This document shows positions 15,876 to 23,455 of a stretch of 37,679 nucleotides of DNA, in pieces. The stretch's first letter is position 1; the number at the start of each line of letters is the position of its first letter. The notes beneath the pieces are model-generated. The model saw only the letters and a program-made list of their open reading frames with translations, did not search any database and was not told the origin of the DNA. A program made the translations under genes and the position numbers. The DNA is from a bacterium (lineage in GTDB: Bacteria; Patescibacteriota; Minisyncoccia; Moranbacterales; DUUL01): assembly GCA_018675685.1 (NCBI GenBank), contig JABGXP010000020.1:1-37679 (forward strand). Direction: 5' to 3'.

Positions 15876-16826
15876 TTACCAAAAAAGTTCCTTAAGTCTT
15901 TTGAAATAATTACCAAAGGTCTTTTCAGTTTCAAAATCAATCTCTGTTGCGGTGATATTTCCTTGTTGGATTCCAGCTATTTCAAAATAATAGACGTTGC
16001 TTTCTGAATTTAATATTTCTTTTAATGAAGTTTTGCAAAGTAAATTTTTGATCTCGGGATTTTTTTCGCATTGCATTTTTCGCATATTAGCTTCTTTTGG
16101 TGAGGTGCCCGAAACAAAAGAAAAGTCTGGATTGATTTTTGAGAGTAATTTCTTGGAAAAAATTGGATGGAGTGTATTGGCGCCTGTGATATAGAATCTT
16201 CCATCTGACTTGATGATTAAATCTTTTGGAAACTGCGAATCTTTTTTTAAATTTTCAGAAGTAAGTGGTTTACCAGCTTCTAATTTTGTAGAATCACTCT
16301 TTGTTAATTTTTTTGTTTTAAACTTGTTAGTCTTGAAAATATTCTTAATGTCGTCGTCTGTGATTTTTCGCAACACTCCTTGTTCAATATAGAAAGTGGA
16401 AAAGAATGATGAGACAAGACTTCCATTTGGGCGGGAAGTTTCATTCTTTCTAAAAAGTCTTTCTTTTAATTCTTCTTTTTCTGCAATAATATTCCCTTTT
16501 TCTCGTAAAAGGGGAGAGAGCGTCTTGATTACTCTCACGTCTATATCGTCTTGGTCTATTTTTTCAAATTCTTTATCTGTCAACTTCAAGGACAGATTGA
16601 TGTTAGTATGATCTTTTCCACTGAAGTGTTGGATTGTTATAATAGCTCCTTTTTGTTCCAGCGATAAATTTTTAAAAGTTTTTGCTTCAATTTGCAAAAC
16701 GTGAAACGTGATAAATCCGAGTATAACAAAAAGGCCTATAGTGTAGAAAGAAGTCCGAAGAAGTTTAAATTGTTTTTTTGTTAGTCTATCTAAGGAAAAT
16801 TTCTCGGATAGTTTTTTTTGTGGCAT
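15876..16826 (-). CDS. Single-span membrane protein of unknown function
   Basis: 316 residues; not recognised. A basic cytoplasmic N-terminus of about 25 residues precedes one membrane helix at about 26-46 (TSFYTIGLFVILGFITFHVL). About 270 mostly hydrophilic, lysine-rich residues follow, predicted to be outside, with two cysteines near the C-terminus (MQCEKNPE, LLCKTSL). It is the first gene of a two-gene unit with the GT-C glycosyltransferase (9-nt gap), so it may be an accessory subunit or acceptor for that enzyme. A palindrome and a promoter lie upstream. Poor Shine-Dalgarno. Confidence 0.65.
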   Translation of the reverse strand: MPQKKLSEKFSLDRLTKKQFKLLRTSFYTIGLFVILGFITFHVLQIEAKTFKNLSLEQKGAIITIQHFSGKDHTNINLSLKLTDKEFEKIDQDDIDVRVIKTLSPLLREKGNIIAEKEELKERLFRKNETSRPNGSLVSSFFSTFYIEQGVLRKITDDDIKNIFKTNKFKTKKLTKSDSTKLEAGKPLTSENLKKDSQFPKDLIIKSDGRFYITGANTLHPIFSKKLLSKINPDFSFVSGTSPKEANMRKMQCEKNPEIKNLLCKTSLKEILNSESNVYYFEIAGIQQGNITATEIDFETEKTFGNYFKRLKELFW

Positions 16827-16871
16827 ATCTTTCGATTCACGAAAATCAGTTATTTGGAAAATGAAACACGG

Positions 16872-16885
16872 TCACTCATGAGTGA
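16872..16885. promoter_or_regulatory. 14-bp perfect palindrome, candidate operator
   Basis: TCACTCATGAGTGA is a perfect palindrome in the divergent gap between the 15876-16826 gene and ugd. It lies about 20-30 nt downstream of the predicted minus-strand transcription start, a classic repressor position. The two-fold symmetry without a loop favours protein-DNA binding over an RNA hairpin. Confidence 0.45.
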
Positions 16886-16908
16886 TTTCAAAAGCAACTT
16901 TCCTTCTT

Positions 16909-16937
16909 ATTATAACAAGTTATAAACATCTTGGGAA
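16909..16937 (-). promoter_or_regulatory. Putative promoter of the 15876-16826 / GT-C pair
   Basis: Minus strand TTCCCA (16932-16937), 17-nt spacer, TATAAT (16909-16914). The -10 box is perfect and the -35 box matches 4 of 6. Confidence 0.5.
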
Positions 16938-16961
16938 CTAAAACCACGGTCTTTATGCAAG

Positions 16962-16989
16962 TTGACAAAAAGTCCATAAAAGATACCAT
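16962..16989 (+). promoter_or_regulatory. Putative ugd promoter
   Basis: TTGACA (16962-16967), 16-nt spacer, TACCAT (16984-16989). The segment TACCATTTAGGTTAG closely matches the -10 region of the putative promoter at 35983-36012 (TACCATTTAAGCTAG). Confidence 0.5.
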
Positions 16990-17051
16990 TTAGGTTAGTT
17001 CTTAATGAAAAATGACGAAAGTCTAAAACCTTAATCGAGAGGAAAAACAAA

Positions 17052-18422
17052 ATGAAAAAAATTGCTATTTTTGGAACAGGCTATGTCGGACTTGTTACTG
17101 GCGCTTGCCTTGCGAGTGCCGGGATGAAAGTTGTTTGTGTTGATATCGAAGAGAGAAAAATCAAAATGCTTGAGGAGGGGGAATGCCCGATCATTGAAAA
17201 GGATTTGCCAGAAAGAATCAAAAAAGGAGTGAAGACGGGTAATCTCTTTTTTACAACTGATGCTAAAACTGCGATCGAAGAATGCGATGTGATTTTCATT
17301 GCAGTCGGAACGCCAACCAAAAAGGACAGTGAAGAGGCTGATTTGAGTGCAGTTTTTGCAGTAGCTGAAACAATCAACAAACATGCTACGAAACGCAAGA
17401 TTGTGGTGCAAAAATCAACTGTTCCAGTTGGCACGGGAAGCCAAATCGAAGAATTTTTCATGGGGAAGGCTGAAGGTGGACATGGAATTGCTTTTTTTCA
17501 TGCTGTTGTTTCTAACCCAGAATTTCTCAAAGAAGGAAATGCGGTGAAAGATTTTGAATCTCCTGACCGTGTTGTGATCGGAACTTCTGATGAGGATGCG
17601 AAAAAGGTGATGAGCCGGATCTACGCACCTTTTATGCGAACAGCAGTGGGAACGACAGACCGCATGATCTTTATGTCACGTCCTAGTGCTGAACTCACAA
17701 AGGTTTTTGCAAACACCATGTTGGCAATGCGAATTTCAGCAATGAATGCAATCACAGAGCTTGCTGAGAAATTTGATGCTGATGCAAAAGAAATTCGTAA
17801 AGGTATTGGAAGTGACTCCAGGATTGGACCAGACTTTCTTTTCCCAGGTGGAGCAACTTTTGGAGGCTCTTGTTTTCCAAAAGATGTCAGGGCTCTGATT
17901 GCTGTGATGGAAAAAGCTGGCATTGACGCAAAACTGTTTCGCGAAGTGATGAATGTCAACCGGGAGCAAAGAATGCGTTTTGTTGTGAAAATCTTTGAGC
18001 AGCTTGATTGTTCGGTTTCTGAATCCAAAATTGCGATCTGGGGATTATCTTTCAAGCCAGGCACTGATGACGTGCGGGAAGCAGCATCCCTCGATGTAGT
18101 GCAGAGCATTCTTGATGGGGGCGGAAAAGTTGCTCTTTTTGATGCGCATGCTAAGGAAAGTTTCCGAGTCGCCTTCGGTGAAAGAGCTGGAGTGGAATAT
18201 TGCGATGATCAATATGAAGCAATAAAAGGAGCAGATGCACTTGTTATTCTCACAGATGCAATGGAATTTCGATCCTTGGATTTTGAAAAACTCCACTCCT
18301 TGATGAACAAAGTCGTCATTTGTGATGGCAAGAATTTGCATGATCCAGAAGAGATGGCAAACGAAGGAGTCCAGTATGTTTGCATGGGAAGACCAGTTTT
18401 TACAGCTAAAAAGTCAACCTAA
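17052..18422 (+). CDS. ugd: UDP-glucose 6-dehydrogenase
   Basis: 456 residues, normal family length. The N-terminal NAD-binding Rossmann motif is IAIFGTGYVGLVTGACLASA at about 4-23, with the acidic ribose-binding residue in VVCVDIEE. The catalytic cysteine is Cys274 in FGGSCFPKD. The C-terminal UDP-binding domain has WGLSFKPGTDDVREA. The enzyme oxidises UDP-glucose to UDP-glucuronate with two NAD+, supplying uronic acid for surface polysaccharide; this fits the glycan cluster next door and the possibility that the AsnB-like enzyme amidates a uronate. It has its own promoter, a GAGAGGA ribosome-binding site and its own terminator, so it is monocistronic. The coding sequence is less A+T rich than the adjacent cluster, suggesting a long-resident gene. 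Confidence 0.95.
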   Translation: MKKIAIFGTGYVGLVTGACLASAGMKVVCVDIEERKIKMLEEGECPIIEKDLPERIKKGVKTGNLFFTTDAKTAIEECDVIFIAVGTPTKKDSEEADLSAVFAVAETINKHATKRKIVVQKSTVPVGTGSQIEEFFMGKAEGGHGIAFFHAVVSNPEFLKEGNAVKDFESPDRVVIGTSDEDAKKVMSRIYAPFMRTAVGTTDRMIFMSRPSAELTKVFANTMLAMRISAMNAITELAEKFDADAKEIRKGIGSDSRIGPDFLFPGGATFGGSCFPKDVRALIAVMEKAGIDAKLFREVMNVNREQRMRFVVKIFEQLDCSVSESKIAIWGLSFKPGTDDVREAASLDVVQSILDGGGKVALFDAHAKESFRVAFGERAGVEYCDDQYEAIKGADALVILTDAMEFRSLDFEKLHSLMNKVVICDGKNLHDPEEMANEGVQYVCMGRPVFTAKKST

Positions 18423-18442
18423 ATAAGACAAGAAAGTTGTCG

Positions 18443-18479
18443 AAATAGTCCAAAGCAGAAATTTTGCTTTAGACTATTT
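18443..18479 (+). terminator. Terminator of ugd
   Basis: AAATAGTC (18443-18450) pairs with GACTATTT (18472-18479), extended inward by AAAGCA/TGCTTT across one mismatch, then a T-rich tail. It lies 21 nt past the ugd stop. Confidence 0.65.
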
Positions 18480-18498
18480 TATTTGGAATAATTTATGA

Positions 18499-18544
18499 AA
18501 AAAATAGAGGACTCTATAGAGGACCCTATAGAGTCCTCTGTTTT
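18499..18544. terminator. Bidirectional terminator with a perfect 14-bp stem
   Basis: The arms AGAGGACTCTATAG (18506-18519) and CTATAGAGTCCTCT (18526-18539) are perfectly complementary around a 6-nt loop. Read on the minus strand the stem is followed by seven Ts (end of the 18564-19151 gene); on the plus strand by TTTT, giving a backup for ugd. Confidence 0.8.
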
Positions 18545-18563
18545 AAAAAGACAACCTGATTTG

Positions 18564-19151
18564 CTATAAGAGTCTTCCTATTAAGAGAATAATAAAAATT
18601 CCGAAGAAATTGAAAATAAATGAAACAATGGAGAATGTTATGAAAGAAAATTCTTTTGAGGCATGCACTAGCGCCATTGCAAGTTCATCTGGAAAAGGTA
18701 GCGCTGAGGCCACTCCAGCAAAAACAGGCAAGACGTATTTTCTGATAAACCTAGGAGTGAACCTGTCCAATTGTCTCACAATCCAGAGAAAAAGCTTTGT
18801 TTGCGATGCATGGTCAATTTCCTCAGTATATGAAACTCGTAGATATTGAAAAATGAGAAAATTTCCCACAGTTGATCCAATGATTGCAATGACTCCAGTC
18901 ATGAAGATTGGTTCTGTTTTCCCAATCAAAAGCAGTGTTGCAACCGCAGGTCCAAGCGTTAATCCATGGGAAAAAAATGCACCAGCCAAAAATATTGCTA
19001 CAAAACCAAGTTTTTGAATCAGTAAATGAAAATGGAAATTGTTTTCATCAGTATAGATCAAGATTCCAAGAAAAATAGAAAAGCCAAAAAGAATCAGTTT
19101 TGGATATTTAACCCTAAAGGCCAAGCGACTGAGTGTTGAAATTTTTTCCAT
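18564..19151 (-). CDS. Polytopic membrane protein, distant VTT/DedA-like
   Basis: 195 residues with five to six hydrophobic segments (about 18-33, 45-62, 64-80, 82-100, 138-156, 170-193). The pattern LGPAVATLLL...GVIAIIGSTVGNFLIF followed by ASALPFPDELAMALVHASK is reminiscent of the two re-entrant loops of VTT/DedA/YqaA proteins, but key residues are not clear enough for a firm call. It is transcribed in the same direction as the tRNA-Thr gene, 65 nt downstream of it, and might be co-transcribed. It ends at the strong bidirectional terminator. Function unknown; lipid or solute transport is only a guess. Confidence 0.55.
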   Translation of the reverse strand: MEKISTLSRLAFRVKYPKLILFGFSIFLGILIYTDENNFHFHLLIQKLGFVAIFLAGAFFSHGLTLGPAVATLLLIGKTEPIFMTGVIAIIGSTVGNFLIFQYLRVSYTEEIDHASQTKLFLWIVRQLDRFTPRFIRKYVLPVFAGVASALPFPDELAMALVHASKEFSFITFSIVSFIFNFFGIFIILLIGRLL

Positions 19152-19216
19152 TTTTTCGAATTAGTATAATAACTTCTTTAGCTATGCTCTTCGTGAGGTA
19201 TGTACCAACTTTCATG

Positions 19217-19289
19217 AGCCGACCGTGGGACTCGAACCCACTACCTGCACGTTACGAGTGTGCTGCTCTACCAGATGAGCTAGGTCGGC
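19217..19289 (-). tRNA. tRNA-Thr (anticodon CGU)
   Basis: On the minus strand the 7-bp acceptor stem GCCGACC/GGTCGGC, D arm GCTC/GAGC, anticodon loop CTCGTAA (anticodon CGT, reading ACG) and T arm GTGGG-TTCGAGT-CCCAC all form. The discriminator base is U and CCA is not encoded. The anticodon stem GCACA/CGTGC has an A31-C39 mismatch. Confidence 0.93.
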
Positions 19290-19319
19290 ATATAATTTTA
19301 TAAAAAAGTCACTAGCATC

Positions 19320-19348
19320 ATTGTATACTTATGCTTTGATTTTTTCAA
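19320..19348 (-). promoter_or_regulatory. Promoter of tRNA-Thr
   Basis: Minus strand TTGAAA (19343-19348), 17-nt spacer, TACAAT (19320-19325), about 30 nt upstream of the mature tRNA 5' end. It interleaves with the divergent prfB promoter. Confidence 0.65.
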
Positions 19349-19364
19349 TAATCTAATATATAAT
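19336..19364 (+). promoter_or_regulatory. Promoter of prfB, predicting a leaderless transcript
   Basis: TTGATT (19336-19341), 17-nt spacer, perfect TATAAT (19359-19364). The usual start, about 7 nt downstream, falls at 19371-19373, on or next to the ATG at 19373, so the mRNA would have essentially no 5' leader. Confidence 0.7.
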
Positions 19365-19372
19365 AGCAGTGT

Positions 19373-20471
19373 ATGACAATAGAAGAACTCAAGAAAAAAG
19401 CGAAAGATTTGAAAAATAAAATCGTCCAAATGGACGACTGTCTTTGACTTAGAAAAACAAAAAAAAGAATTAAATGAACTGCAAAAGGAGTCCGAGAAAG
19501 AGGAGTTTTGGAGTGATTCAGTTTCGGCAGCAGCAGTGATGAAAAAAATTGAAGGATTGAAAGAGGAGCAGGCAAGATGGGAGAAAATTCAAAATGAAGG
19601 TGAGAATCTATTGGAATATCTAGAAATTATCGACAAGGACAACAAGGATGATCTGAGTGTTGCAAAAAAGCAATATGAACAAATATCCAAAGAATTTGGG
19701 TCTGTAGAGACGGAAACTTTGTATACGGGGAGATATGACAGGAAGGATGCAATTGTTTCAATTCATGCTGGAGCCGGCGGAGATGATGCGCAGGATTGGG
19801 CTGAGATGCTACTGCGAATGTTTCTGCGATTTTGTGAGAAAAAGGAATATCAAGCTAGGATTCTTCAGGAGACCAAGGGTTCAGAAGCAGGAATAAAAAG
19901 CGTGATGTTTGAGGTCAATGGAAAGTTTGCATATGGAAATTTTGCTGCAGAAGCTGGTGTGCATCGACTTGTTCGCTTATCACCATTTAACTCAGACAAT
20001 CTCCGTCAAACATCATTTGCATTGATCGAAGCAATTCCTCTTATTGAAGATAATAAAGAATTTGAAATTAATCCAAGTGAACTCAAGATTGATACTTTTC
20101 GTGCTTCAGGGGCTGGAGGTCAATCAGTGAACACCACTGATTCAGCTGTGAGAGTGACACATCTTCCAACAAAAACAGTTGTTAGTTGTCAAAATGAGAG
20201 ATCGCAATTGCAGAACAAGGAAAAAGCATTAGCAATTTTGAAATCGAAACTAATTCAAAGAAAGGAACGAGAAAGAATTGAAAAAGAAAGAAAATTGAAA
20301 GGACAGCATATCTCCGCGCAATGGGGAAGTCAGATCCGTTCCTATGTTCTGCATCCATATAAAATGGTGAAAGATCATAGAACGGGAGAGCAAACAGCAA
20401 ATGTCGATGCAGTTTTAGACGGTGATCTTAATCTGTTTATCGAAAAATTCCTAAAAAAACAAGCGAAATAA
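19373..20471 (+). CDS. prfB: Peptide chain release factor 2, with programmed +1 frameshift
   Basis: Recognises UAA/UGA stop codons and triggers peptide release. The coding sequence is 19373-19444 joined to 19446-20471: the first frame gives 24 codons ending CTT, then in-frame TGA (19445-19447). A +1 slip at CTTTGAC continues into the long frame, giving 365 residues, the same length as the E. coli protein. The stop-recognition tripeptide SPF is at 203-205 and the catalytic GGQ at 248-250 (SGAGGQSVNTTDSAVR). The N-terminal helical domain is KKKELNELQKE-type. The frameshift autoregulates RF2: low RF2 favours slippage. It has its own promoter and is followed by ftsE after 31 nt, a gene order seen in many bacteria. 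Confidence 0.97.
19432..19448 (+). promoter_or_regulatory. prfB +1 recoding site (CTT-TGA-C) with degenerate upstream SD
   Basis: The slippery CTTTGAC heptamer is intact. The internal Shine-Dalgarno that in E. coli (AGGGGG) sits 3 nt upstream is replaced by GACGAC; only a GGA at 19432-19434 remains, 7 nt away. Confidence 0.9.
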
Positions 20472-20502
20472 ACTTTTTAAAATAATAGATTAAAAAACAA
20501 AA

Positions 20503-21183
20503 ATGATAAGTTTTGAGAATATTTCAAAGGTATACCCCGGAAGTTCTCCTGCACTTGAGAATATTAATTTATTTGTAAAGCCAGGTGAATTTGTTTCTGT
20601 TGTGGGTCATTCCGGAGCGGGAAAATCAACCTTGCTTAAATTGCTGTACACAGAGGAGAAGCCAACAACGGGGGTAGTTTCTTTTGACAAAATAAATCTT
20701 TTAGATCTACGAGGAAGGGAACTTCCAGAGCTCAGGAGAAAAATTGGAACAGTCTTTCAGGACTATAAACTGTTGCCTAAAAAAACTCTTTTTGAAAATG
20801 TTTCATTTGCACTTGAAGTTGCAGGCAGAAGTGACACAGAAATCAATGAAGTGGCACCAAAAATTCTAGATATTGTTGGTTTAGGTGATAAAATGGAAAA
20901 TTATCCAAGGGAGGTTTCTGGTGGTGAGCAACAAAGAGTTGCATTAGCAAGAGCGTTAGTGAATAAACCCAAAGTTATTATTGCGGATGAGCCAACTGGA
21001 AATCTTGACCCTGTTTCAACTTGGGAAATTGTTCAATTGCTTTTGAAGATCAACGAGTTTGGGACAACAGTGCTATTGGCAACTCACGACAAAGGCATTG
21101 TGGACAAAATTTCCAAAAGAGTTGTGGTGATGGAAGATGGAAGAATCGTCAGCGATAAGAAAAAAGGAAAATATGAACTTTAA
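20503..21183 (+). CDS. ftsE: Cell division ABC transporter ATP-binding protein FtsE
   Basis: 226 residues. Walker A is GHSGAGKST at about 35-43, the Q-loop is in FQDYKLLP, the signature is VSGGEQQRVALARA, Walker B is VIIADEPTGNLDP, and the switch His is in LLATHDKGI. FtsE pairs with FtsX to transmit ATP-driven conformational change across the membrane to cell-wall hydrolases or their activators during division. The gene lies between prfB (31-nt gap) and ftsX (10-nt gap). The start is preceded by an A-rich tract (TAAAAAACAAAA) and no Shine-Dalgarno, the prevalent pattern among housekeeping genes in this window. Confidence 0.95.
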   Translation: MISFENISKVYPGSSPALENINLFVKPGEFVSVVGHSGAGKSTLLKLLYTEEKPTTGVVSFDKINLLDLRGRELPELRRKIGTVFQDYKLLPKKTLFENVSFALEVAGRSDTEINEVAPKILDIVGLGDKMENYPREVSGGEQQRVALARALVNKPKVIIADEPTGNLDPVSTWEIVQLLLKINEFGTTVLLATHDKGIVDKISKRVVVMEDGRIVSDKKKGKYEL

Positions 21184-21193
21184 ATAAAAACAA

Positions 21194-22132
21194 ATGTGGA
21201 TTAAATTAAAAAGAACATTCAGAGCTGGTGCAAAAAATTTCACTCGAAATGGCTGGCTTTCAGTTGCCACAGTTAGTGTGATGGTGATCACACTTTTTGT
21301 TGTTAACCTGCAACTTGCCATCATTGGAGCGAATGATTTGCGTCTAAAGGATGTTCAAAATCGTGTGAATATTTCAGTTGAAATCAACCCAAAAACATCA
21401 CTCTCACAAGTCAATGAATTTCAAAGAGACATTCAGTCATATGATGAAGTATTGTCAGTTGAATTGGTTGATAAAGATGAAGCCTTGAAGGAGTTCAAAA
21501 GTTTTACTCAAAGTGGCAGCACTATCCAAAGTGGGATTGAAACTTTAGGAGAAAACTTTCTATATGACACATTGATTGTTAGAACTCACAACCCAAGTCA
21601 ATATGAAAATGTTGTTAAAAAAATCGAAAGTGGTGGCTTTTCAAAATATGTTGAGGAGATAAATTATCATAAATACAGGGCTATTATTGATGGATTGACT
21701 AGTGAGATTGAGACTACAAGAAAATTTTCATTAACACTGGCATTCACCCTTTCTCTTGTTGCGATTCTAGTCACTTTTAATAGCATTAGAATAACTATGT
21801 ATTCACACAAGCAAGAAATTGAAATTATGAAACTTGTTGGTGCATCAAATAATTATGTGAGACTTCCTTTTGTCTGGGAGGGTATTTTCTATGGAATTGC
21901 AGCTGCTCTTATTGCAGTGCCACTGTCTTTTGCATATTTAAAGTTCATCACAAACGGAGATGCAACTAGTTCGGTTTTTGCCTTCTCAAACACAAAATTC
22001 TTGAAAGAATTTTTGTCAGTATACTTTGTGAAAAACATTTTCATAATCATTCCAGCACAATTCGCCTTTGGTGTTTTGTTGGGAGTGATGAGTTCGCTTA
22101 TCGCAATGAGGAGATATCTCAAGGAACTCTAA
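21194..22132 (+). CDS. ftsX: Cell division protein FtsX
   Basis: 312 residues. There is one N-terminal membrane helix at about 20-42 (SVATVSVMVITLFVVNL), then a large extracytoplasmic domain at about 43-180, then three helices at about 185-205, 232-250 and 280-305. This is the FtsX/MacB-type permease arrangement, with the conserved cytoplasmic loop HKQEIEIMKLVGASNNYVRLPF before the third helix. With FtsE it controls peptidoglycan hydrolysis at the septum. The partner hydrolase is not seen in the window. The start is 10 nt after ftsE, with A-rich upstream sequence (TAAATAAAAACAA) and no Shine-Dalgarno. Confidence 0.92.
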   Translation: MWIKLKRTFRAGAKNFTRNGWLSVATVSVMVITLFVVNLQLAIIGANDLRLKDVQNRVNISVEINPKTSLSQVNEFQRDIQSYDEVLSVELVDKDEALKEFKSFTQSGSTIQSGIETLGENFLYDTLIVRTHNPSQYENVVKKIESGGFSKYVEEINYHKYRAIIDGLTSEIETTRKFSLTLAFTLSLVAILVTFNSIRITMYSHKQEIEIMKLVGASNNYVRLPFVWEGIFYGIAAALIAVPLSFAYLKFITNGDATSSVFAFSNTKFLKEFLSVYFVKNIFIIIPAQFAFGVLLGVMSSLIAMRRYLKEL

Positions 22133-22142
22133 CGTTTTTTGC

Positions 22143-22170
22143 TTGCAAAAGATTCTGAAAATGATAAAAT
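22143..22170 (+). promoter_or_regulatory. Putative promoter of the 110-residue protein
   Basis: TTGCAA (22143-22148), 16-nt spacer, TAAAAT (22165-22170), about 50 nt before the ATG at 22222. Confidence 0.45.
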
Positions 22171-22221
22171 TTCAAAGGCTGAAGATCGATAAAATAGTTT
22201 AACTAGCTTTAAATAAAAAAA

Positions 22222-22554
22222 ATGGGAATTACAAATTTTTTCAAAAAGAAAAAAGACGAAGATGCTGAAGTAACGGAAGAAAAAAAGTCTCCAAAAGGAC
22301 AGCCAACAAATATTTCTGATGCAATGGCTAATGTTGATACATCTCAACTCTCAATGAAAGAGAAGATTGGTTTGAAAATGTTTCAGAAAATGTCACCAAA
22401 AAAACAAGAAGAAATGCTCAGACAAGCTATGAACCCACAAGAAATTGCAAAGCACAAAGAGAAGATTATCCAACAAGTTGATGAAATGGTAAAAAATGGG
22501 CAGATTGACAAGGGACAAGCAGCAGCAGTCAAAAGCAAGATGGGGCTTCGATAA
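22222..22554 (+). CDS. Small basic hypothetical protein
   Basis: 110 residues; family not recognised. The N-terminus is strongly charged and low-complexity (NFFKKKKDEDAEVTEEKK), followed by three predicted amphipathic helices with many Met/Gln/Lys residues (SMKEKIGLKMFQKMSP; KQEEMLRQAMNPQEI; DEMVKNGQIDKGQAAAVKS). There is no membrane segment or cysteine. It is likely a soluble helical protein, perhaps binding nucleic acid or ribosome. It is flanked by its own promoter and a strong terminator, so it is monocistronic between ftsX and the suf genes. The start is preceded by TAAATAAAAAAA with no Shine-Dalgarno. Confidence 0.7.
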   Translation: MGITNFFKKKKDEDAEVTEEKKSPKGQPTNISDAMANVDTSQLSMKEKIGLKMFQKMSPKKQEEMLRQAMNPQEIAKHKEKIIQQVDEMVKNGQIDKGQAAAVKSKMGLR

Positions 22555-22577
22555 ATTGCTATAAAAGATTTGAATAT

Positions 22578-22603
22578 AAAAAACTCTTTCAAAAGAGTTT
22601 TTT
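22578..22603 (+). terminator. Strong Rho-independent terminator
   Basis: AAAAAACTCTTT (22578-22589), CA, AAAGAGTTTTTT (22592-22603): a 10-12 bp stem whose 3' arm is the T-run. It separates the 110-residue gene from sufC. By symmetry it could also work on the minus strand. Confidence 0.8.
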
Positions 22604-22604
22604 A

Positions 22605-22633
22605 TTGATTTTAAGTTAAACAAATGATATTCT
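22605..22633 (+). promoter_or_regulatory. Putative promoter of the suf operon
   Basis: TTGATT (22605-22610), 17-nt spacer, TATTCT (22628-22633), directly after the preceding terminator and about 40 nt before sufC. Confidence 0.5.
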
Positions 22634-22674
22634 AAAAGAAGTTAACAAACAGCTTTAAAAGCTAAAAAAGACTA

Positions 22675-23439
22675 ATGCTTGAAGTTAAGAATTTTTCAAT
22701 AAAATCTAAGGAAGACGGAAGAATGTTGCTTGAAAAAGTGAATTTTAAAGTTGATAAAAATGAAATCCATTGTATTTTAGGAAAAAATGGAAGTGGAAAA
22801 ACAACCGTCGCATATTCAATCATGGGGTTGGAGAAATATCAACAAGTGGGTGGCAAAATCATCTTTGAAGGGAAAGATATTACAAAACTGAAACCCCACG
22901 AAAGAGCGAGAAAGGGGATCACAATTGCCTTTCAAGAACCTGCACGCTTCGAAGGACTAACAGTGGGTGATTTTTTGCGTGCTGGGAAGAAAGATGCAAC
23001 TATTTCTCAGTTAAAAAAGTATCTAGAAATTGTTGGACTAAAGGCAGAAGACTTTATTGATCGAAAACTGGATAATAAATTGTCTGGTGGGGAACGTAAG
23101 AGGATTGAACTTGCATCAGTGATGATGATGAAGCCAAAGTTGATGATTTTAGATGAACCAGATGCTTCACTAGATATTATTGTGTATAACGAGCTTTATG
23201 ACTTAATGTTAAGAATCAAGGAGGAGCTTGGATGTGCAATCCTTCTTATCACTCATAGAGAAGAAGCGGGATTGATTGCTAGTGGTGCAACATTAATTTC
23301 CGAAGGTAAGGTGATAGCAACGGGGCCGTTTCGAAAAGTGATGAGAAAATATTGTGCAAGAGAAGGGCAACAAGATCGTTGCTTGGCTTTCAAGAATAAG
23401 ATGATCAGCGCGATGACAGGGGAAGGTTTAAAAAGCTAA
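22675..23439 (+). CDS. sufC: Fe-S cluster assembly ATPase SufC
   Basis: 254 residues. Walker A is GKNGSGKTT at about 36-44, the Q-loop is AFQEPARFEG, the signature is LSGGERKRIELASVM, and Walker B is LMILDEPDASLDI; PDxxLD with the adjacent ELY block is typical of SufC rather than transporter ATPases. SufC is a cytosolic ATPase that remodels the SufBD scaffold during Fe-S cluster assembly. It is followed 16 nt later by the SufB/D homologue. No cysteine desulfurase (SufS) or SufU/SufE is in the window, so sulfur supply must be encoded elsewhere. Confidence 0.93.
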   Translation: MLEVKNFSIKSKEDGRMLLEKVNFKVDKNEIHCILGKNGSGKTTVAYSIMGLEKYQQVGGKIIFEGKDITKLKPHERARKGITIAFQEPARFEGLTVGDFLRAGKKDATISQLKKYLEIVGLKAEDFIDRKLDNKLSGGERKRIELASVMMMKPKLMILDEPDASLDIIVYNELYDLMLRIKEELGCAILLITHREEAGLIASGATLISEGKVIATGPFRKVMRKYCAREGQQDRCLAFKNKMISAMTGEGLKS

Positions 23440-23455
23440 TTTAAAAATTTCAGTT

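Noticed and set aside
19445-19447. In-frame TGA in prfB as a pseudogene or as UGA recoded to an amino acid
   Set aside because: The exact CTTTGAC recoding heptamer and full-length +1 product indicate programmed frameshifting; other genes (for example the stop at 29856) use TGA as a stop.
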